Assembly: GCA_015067705.1 (NCBI GenBank)
Contig: SVLW01000021.1
Coordinates: 1 to 33,502, forward strand
Direction of reading: 5' to 3'
Length of the DNA: 33,502 nt
From: Oscillospiraceae bacterium
GTDB lineage: Bacteria > Bacillota > Clostridia > Oscillospirales > QAMX01
The position numbers and the translations under genes were made by a program. Every line of letters begins with the position of its first letter. Position 1 is the stretch's first letter. The notes beneath the pieces are model-generated. The model was not told the DNA's origin. It did not search any database and saw nothing but the letters and a program-made list of their open reading frames with translations. This document shows, piece after piece, positions 31,231 to 33,502 of this stretch.

Positions 31231-32258
31231 TGCAGAATCTGCGTGATCTGACAATTCAAGATATGGAAGCGCTGATGCGGGAGGCCGGACAGCCGGCTTA
31301 CCGTGCGGCGCAGATCTTCAAGTGGGCACAGTCCGGTGTGGGCAGCTTTGACCAAATGACCGATGTGCCGAAAAACCTCCGCGCCTATCTCGCGGAGCGA
31401 TATACCGTGACGCCGCCTGTACAGCTGCGGCGGCAGATCGCAAAAGACGGCACCCGGAAATATCTCTGGGGTCTTTCCGACGGCAACTGCATCGAAACTG
31501 TTTTGATGCAGTATAAGCATGGCTACAGCATCTGCGTCTCCACCCAGGCGGGATGCCGCATGGGATGCGTGTTCTGTGCCTCCACCAAGGGCGGTCTGGT
31601 GCGCAATCTCACGCCGGGAGAGATCCTCGATCAGGTGCTCTATACCGGCCTGGATGCCGGGGTGCGTATCTCCAATATCGTGCTGATGGGCACCGGCGAA
31701 CCCCTTGACAACATGGAAAACGTGCTGAAGTTTTTGGAACTGGTGAACCACGAAAAGGGCCTCGGCATCGGCGAACGGCATATTTCCCTTTCCACCAGCG
31801 GATTGGTGGATCGGATCTATGATCTTGAAAAGCGCGATCTGCAGATCACGCTGTCCATCTCGCTCCATGCGCCGAATAACGCCCTGCGCGGGCAGATCAT
31901 GCCGGTGAACCGCCGCTGGCCGGTGGAGGAGCTTCTCGCGGCCTGCCGTTCCTATACCGCGTCCACCCATCGCCGGATCTCTTATGAATACGCCCTGATC
32001 CGGGGCTTTAACGATACGCCGGAATGTGCCAGGGAGCTTGCATCCCTTCTGAAGGGACAGCTTGCCCATGTGAATCTGATCCGGCTCAATGAAATTGAAG
32101 AAAGTCCGCTGAAGCCCTCCACGCCGGAGGACACCAGGCGGTTCTGTGATATCCTGAATCAAAACGGCGTCACCGCCACGGTGCGCCGTCGTCTGGGCTT
32201 TGACATCGATGCCTCCTGCGGCCAGCTCCGCCGGAAGTTCGAACAGAACCGGGCGTAA
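31230..32258 (+). CDS. rlmN: 23S rRNA m2A2503 / tRNA m2A37 methyltransferase RlmN
   Basis: A 342-residue radical SAM enzyme. The iron-sulphur cluster cysteines are C109, C113 and C116 in GCRMGCVFCAST. The C-terminal catalytic cysteine is C330 in DIDASCGQL; MGTGEPLDN and the SLHAPNN segment are typical. I start at ATG 31230 (TGATG overlap with rsmB), which has AGAGGA seven bases upstream; TTG 31227 is possible but less likely. Modification at A2503 tunes ribosome accuracy. Confidence 0.96.
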   Translation: MQNLRDLTIQDMEALMREAGQPAYRAAQIFKWAQSGVGSFDQMTDVPKNLRAYLAERYTVTPPVQLRRQIAKDGTRKYLWGLSDGNCIETVLMQYKHGYSICVSTQAGCRMGCVFCASTKGGLVRNLTPGEILDQVLYTGLDAGVRISNIVLMGTGEPLDNMENVLKFLELVNHEKGLGIGERHISLSTSGLVDRIYDLEKRDLQITLSISLHAPNNALRGQIMPVNRRWPVEELLAACRSYTASTHRRISYEYALIRGFNDTPECARELASLLKGQLAHVNLIRLNEIEESPLKPSTPEDTRRFCDILNQNGVTATVRRRLGFDIDASCGQLRRKFEQNRA

Positions 32259-32312
32259 CGAATCCCCCGAAACGCGGAAGCGCAGCTCCCGCTTCGAAAA
32301 GGAAGTGAAGCG

Positions 32313-33044
32313 ATGAATCTTTTTGGCCTGAGCGATGTAGGCATGGTGCGGGAAAATAATGAAGATACCTGCCTCTATATTCTGCGGGAAGAAGAAAACC
32401 AGGCAATTTTTGTGGTGTGCGACGGTATGGGCGGCGCACGCGCCGGCAATGTGGCCAGTGATATCGCGGCCAGTGTGTTCGTGGAGCAGTTGGAGCGCCA
32501 GGTGCGCGCGGGTATGAGCCGCCGCTATATGGAATCCATTCTGTCCAGCGCCGTGGAATTTGCCAATTACGATACATATCGTGCGGCCCACGCAAACAGT
32601 GCCTATCAGGGCATGGGCACCACACTGGTGGGCGGCTTTATCAGCGGCAATCAGGTAATGCTGGCCAATGTGGGCGACAGCCGCGCCTATCTCTATACCC
32701 CCGAGGGACTCCAGCGTATCACCCGGGATCATTCCCTGGTGGAGGAGCTGGTACAGCGGGGCGAGATCACGGAGGAGCAGGCGAGGGAGCATCCCCGCCG
32801 CAATCTCATCACCCGCGCCCTGGGCACCAGCCGCAAGGTGGGCGCCGATCTCTATCCCCTGAGTCTGGAGCCGGGGCAGAAGCTCTTACTCTGCTCCGAT
32901 GGTCTTTCCTCCATGGTTCCCGATTCCCGGATTCATGAGATCATGCAGGAAGAAGACAGCCGCGTGTGCTGTGAGCGTCTTATTGACGCTGCTTGTGATA
33001 ACGGTGGGCACGACAATATCACGGTGCTCATCTTAACTGTTTGA
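32313..33044 (+). CDS. prpC: PP2C-type Ser/Thr protein phosphatase PrpC (Stp)
   Basis: A 243-residue metal-dependent phosphatase. Family motifs in order are LSDVGMVRENNEDT, CDGMGGARAGNVASD with D37, GTTLVGG, NVGDSRAYLY, DHSLVEELV, CSDGLSSM with D196, and GGHDNITVLIL with D234. It reverses phosphorylation by the adjacent kinase PrkC. AAAGGAAG lies before ATG 32313. The 54-base gap from rlmN contains a weak 6-bp hairpin (32277-32295) without a T run, so transcription probably continues through. Confidence 0.96.
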   Translation: MNLFGLSDVGMVRENNEDTCLYILREEENQAIFVVCDGMGGARAGNVASDIAASVFVEQLERQVRAGMSRRYMESILSSAVEFANYDTYRAAHANSAYQGMGTTLVGGFISGNQVMLANVGDSRAYLYTPEGLQRITRDHSLVEELVQRGEITEEQAREHPRRNLITRALGTSRKVGADLYPLSLEPGQKLLLCSDGLSSMVPDSRIHEIMQEEDSRVCCERLIDAACDNGGHDNITVLILTV

Positions 33045-33058
33045 AAGGAGGCGAGCTG

Positions 33059-33502
33059 ATGGACAGATATTTAGGAAAACTTCTGGATAACCGGTATGAA
33101 ATTCTGGAAATCATCGGCACCGGCGGCATGGCTGTGGTTTACCGCTCCCGCGACCGGCTGCTGAATCGCTTCGTTGCCGTCAAGATTCTGAAAAACGAAT
33201 TTGCACAGGATGTGGACTTCCGCCGTCGCTTCCATATGGAGAGCCAGGCCGTCGCCATGCTGTCGCATCCCAATATTGTGTCGGTCTATGACGTGAACCG
33301 TTCCGATAACATCGAGTATATCGTCATGGAACTGATGGAAGGCGTCACCTTAAAGGAGTATATGGAGCGCAAGGGTGCCCTGACTGCGGCAGAGACCCTG
33401 CACTTTGTGCCGCAGATCGCCTCCGCACTGGAGCACGCTCATTCCCGCGGCATCATCCACCGGGATATCAAGCCCCAGAATATCATCATCCTCCGGGACG
33501 GC
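33059..33502 (+). CDS. prkC: PASTA-type Ser/Thr protein kinase PrkC, N-terminal part (cut by window end)
   Basis: The first 148 codons of a eukaryotic-type kinase, running off the window. The glycine loop GTGGMAVVY (residues 20-28), invariant lysine K42 in VAVKIL, and the catalytic loop HRDIKPQN (134-141, D136) are intact. In this family the rest holds a transmembrane span and extracellular PASTA domains that sense muropeptides; these lie outside the window. AAAGGAGG is correctly placed before ATG 33059, 14 bases after prpC. The prpC-prkC pair is standard in Firmicutes. Confidence 0.95.
   Translation, partial: MDRYLGKLLDNRYEILEIIGTGGMAVVYRSRDRLLNRFVAVKILKNEFAQDVDFRRRFHMESQAVAMLSHPNIVSVYDVNRSDNIEYIVMELMEGVTLKEYMERKGALTAAETLHFVPQIASALEHAHSRGIIHRDIKPQNIIILRDG

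Noticed and set aside
30975-32792. 605-codon minus-strand frame across rsmB, rlmN and prpC
   Set aside because: All three plus-strand genes carry complete catalytic motifs; the antisense frame has no recognisable domain.
1-33502. CRISPR arrays, insertion sequences, prophage genes or attachment sites
   Set aside because: No repeat-spacer series, transposase, integrase or terminal inverted repeats were seen; gene order and codon style are uniform.

Overview
The window looks like a chromosomal segment of an anaerobic, probably gut-dwelling member of the Clostridia (Oscillospiraceae or a near relative; an inference without database search). The signs are strong AGGAGG-type ribosome sites, GC-rich third codon positions, consensus sigma-A promoters, a T-box leader, RemA, CdaA/CdaR, PrpC/PrkC, an LplA-type sugar-binding lipoprotein, a Na+-pumping decarboxylase beta subunit and DUF4358/DUF5685-type proteins. 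No phage, transposon, CRISPR array or plasmid feature was seen.

Left part (1-8.6 kb): short independent units of metabolic and transport genes. The window opens inside the 3' end of a T-box riboswitch that reads into an acyl-CoA synthetase. A GNAT acetyltransferase follows. On the minus strand are a decarboxylase beta subunit (OadB type) with a 38-residue OadG-like peptide, then an orphan solute-binding lipoprotein and a small membrane protein. Alanine dehydrogenase (+), a 64-residue protein (-) and tRNA-Pro(GGG) (-) complete this part. Most units end in clear intrinsic terminators.

Middle part (8.7-19.6 kb): a URO-D-like methyltransferase protein; a MinD-like ATPase with methylglyoxal synthase; hisS-aspS followed by a membrane protein and a HAD phosphatase; a divergent pair of a glyoxalase-fold protein (-) and lrgAB (+); and an SGNH esterase with a DUF4358 lipoprotein.

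Right part (19.9-33.5 kb): a nearly gapless plus-strand run. It starts with c-di-AMP synthesis (cdaA-cdaR), passes through an RseC-like protein, a DUF5685 protein, a J-domain protein and a membrane protein, and continues into yicC-remA-rpoZ-priA-def-fmt-rsmB-rlmN-prpC-prkC, the last cut by the window end. This is the familiar Firmicutes housekeeping order, but gmk and coaBC are absent from it, and glmM is absent after cdaR.

Points most worth a second look are the T-box on an acyl-CoA ligase, the OadG-like micropeptide, the RseC/DUF5685/J-domain/membrane cassette between c-di-AMP and translation genes, two diverged paralogues of one small membrane protein family 17 kb apart, and several unassigned intergenic palindromes and direct repeats.
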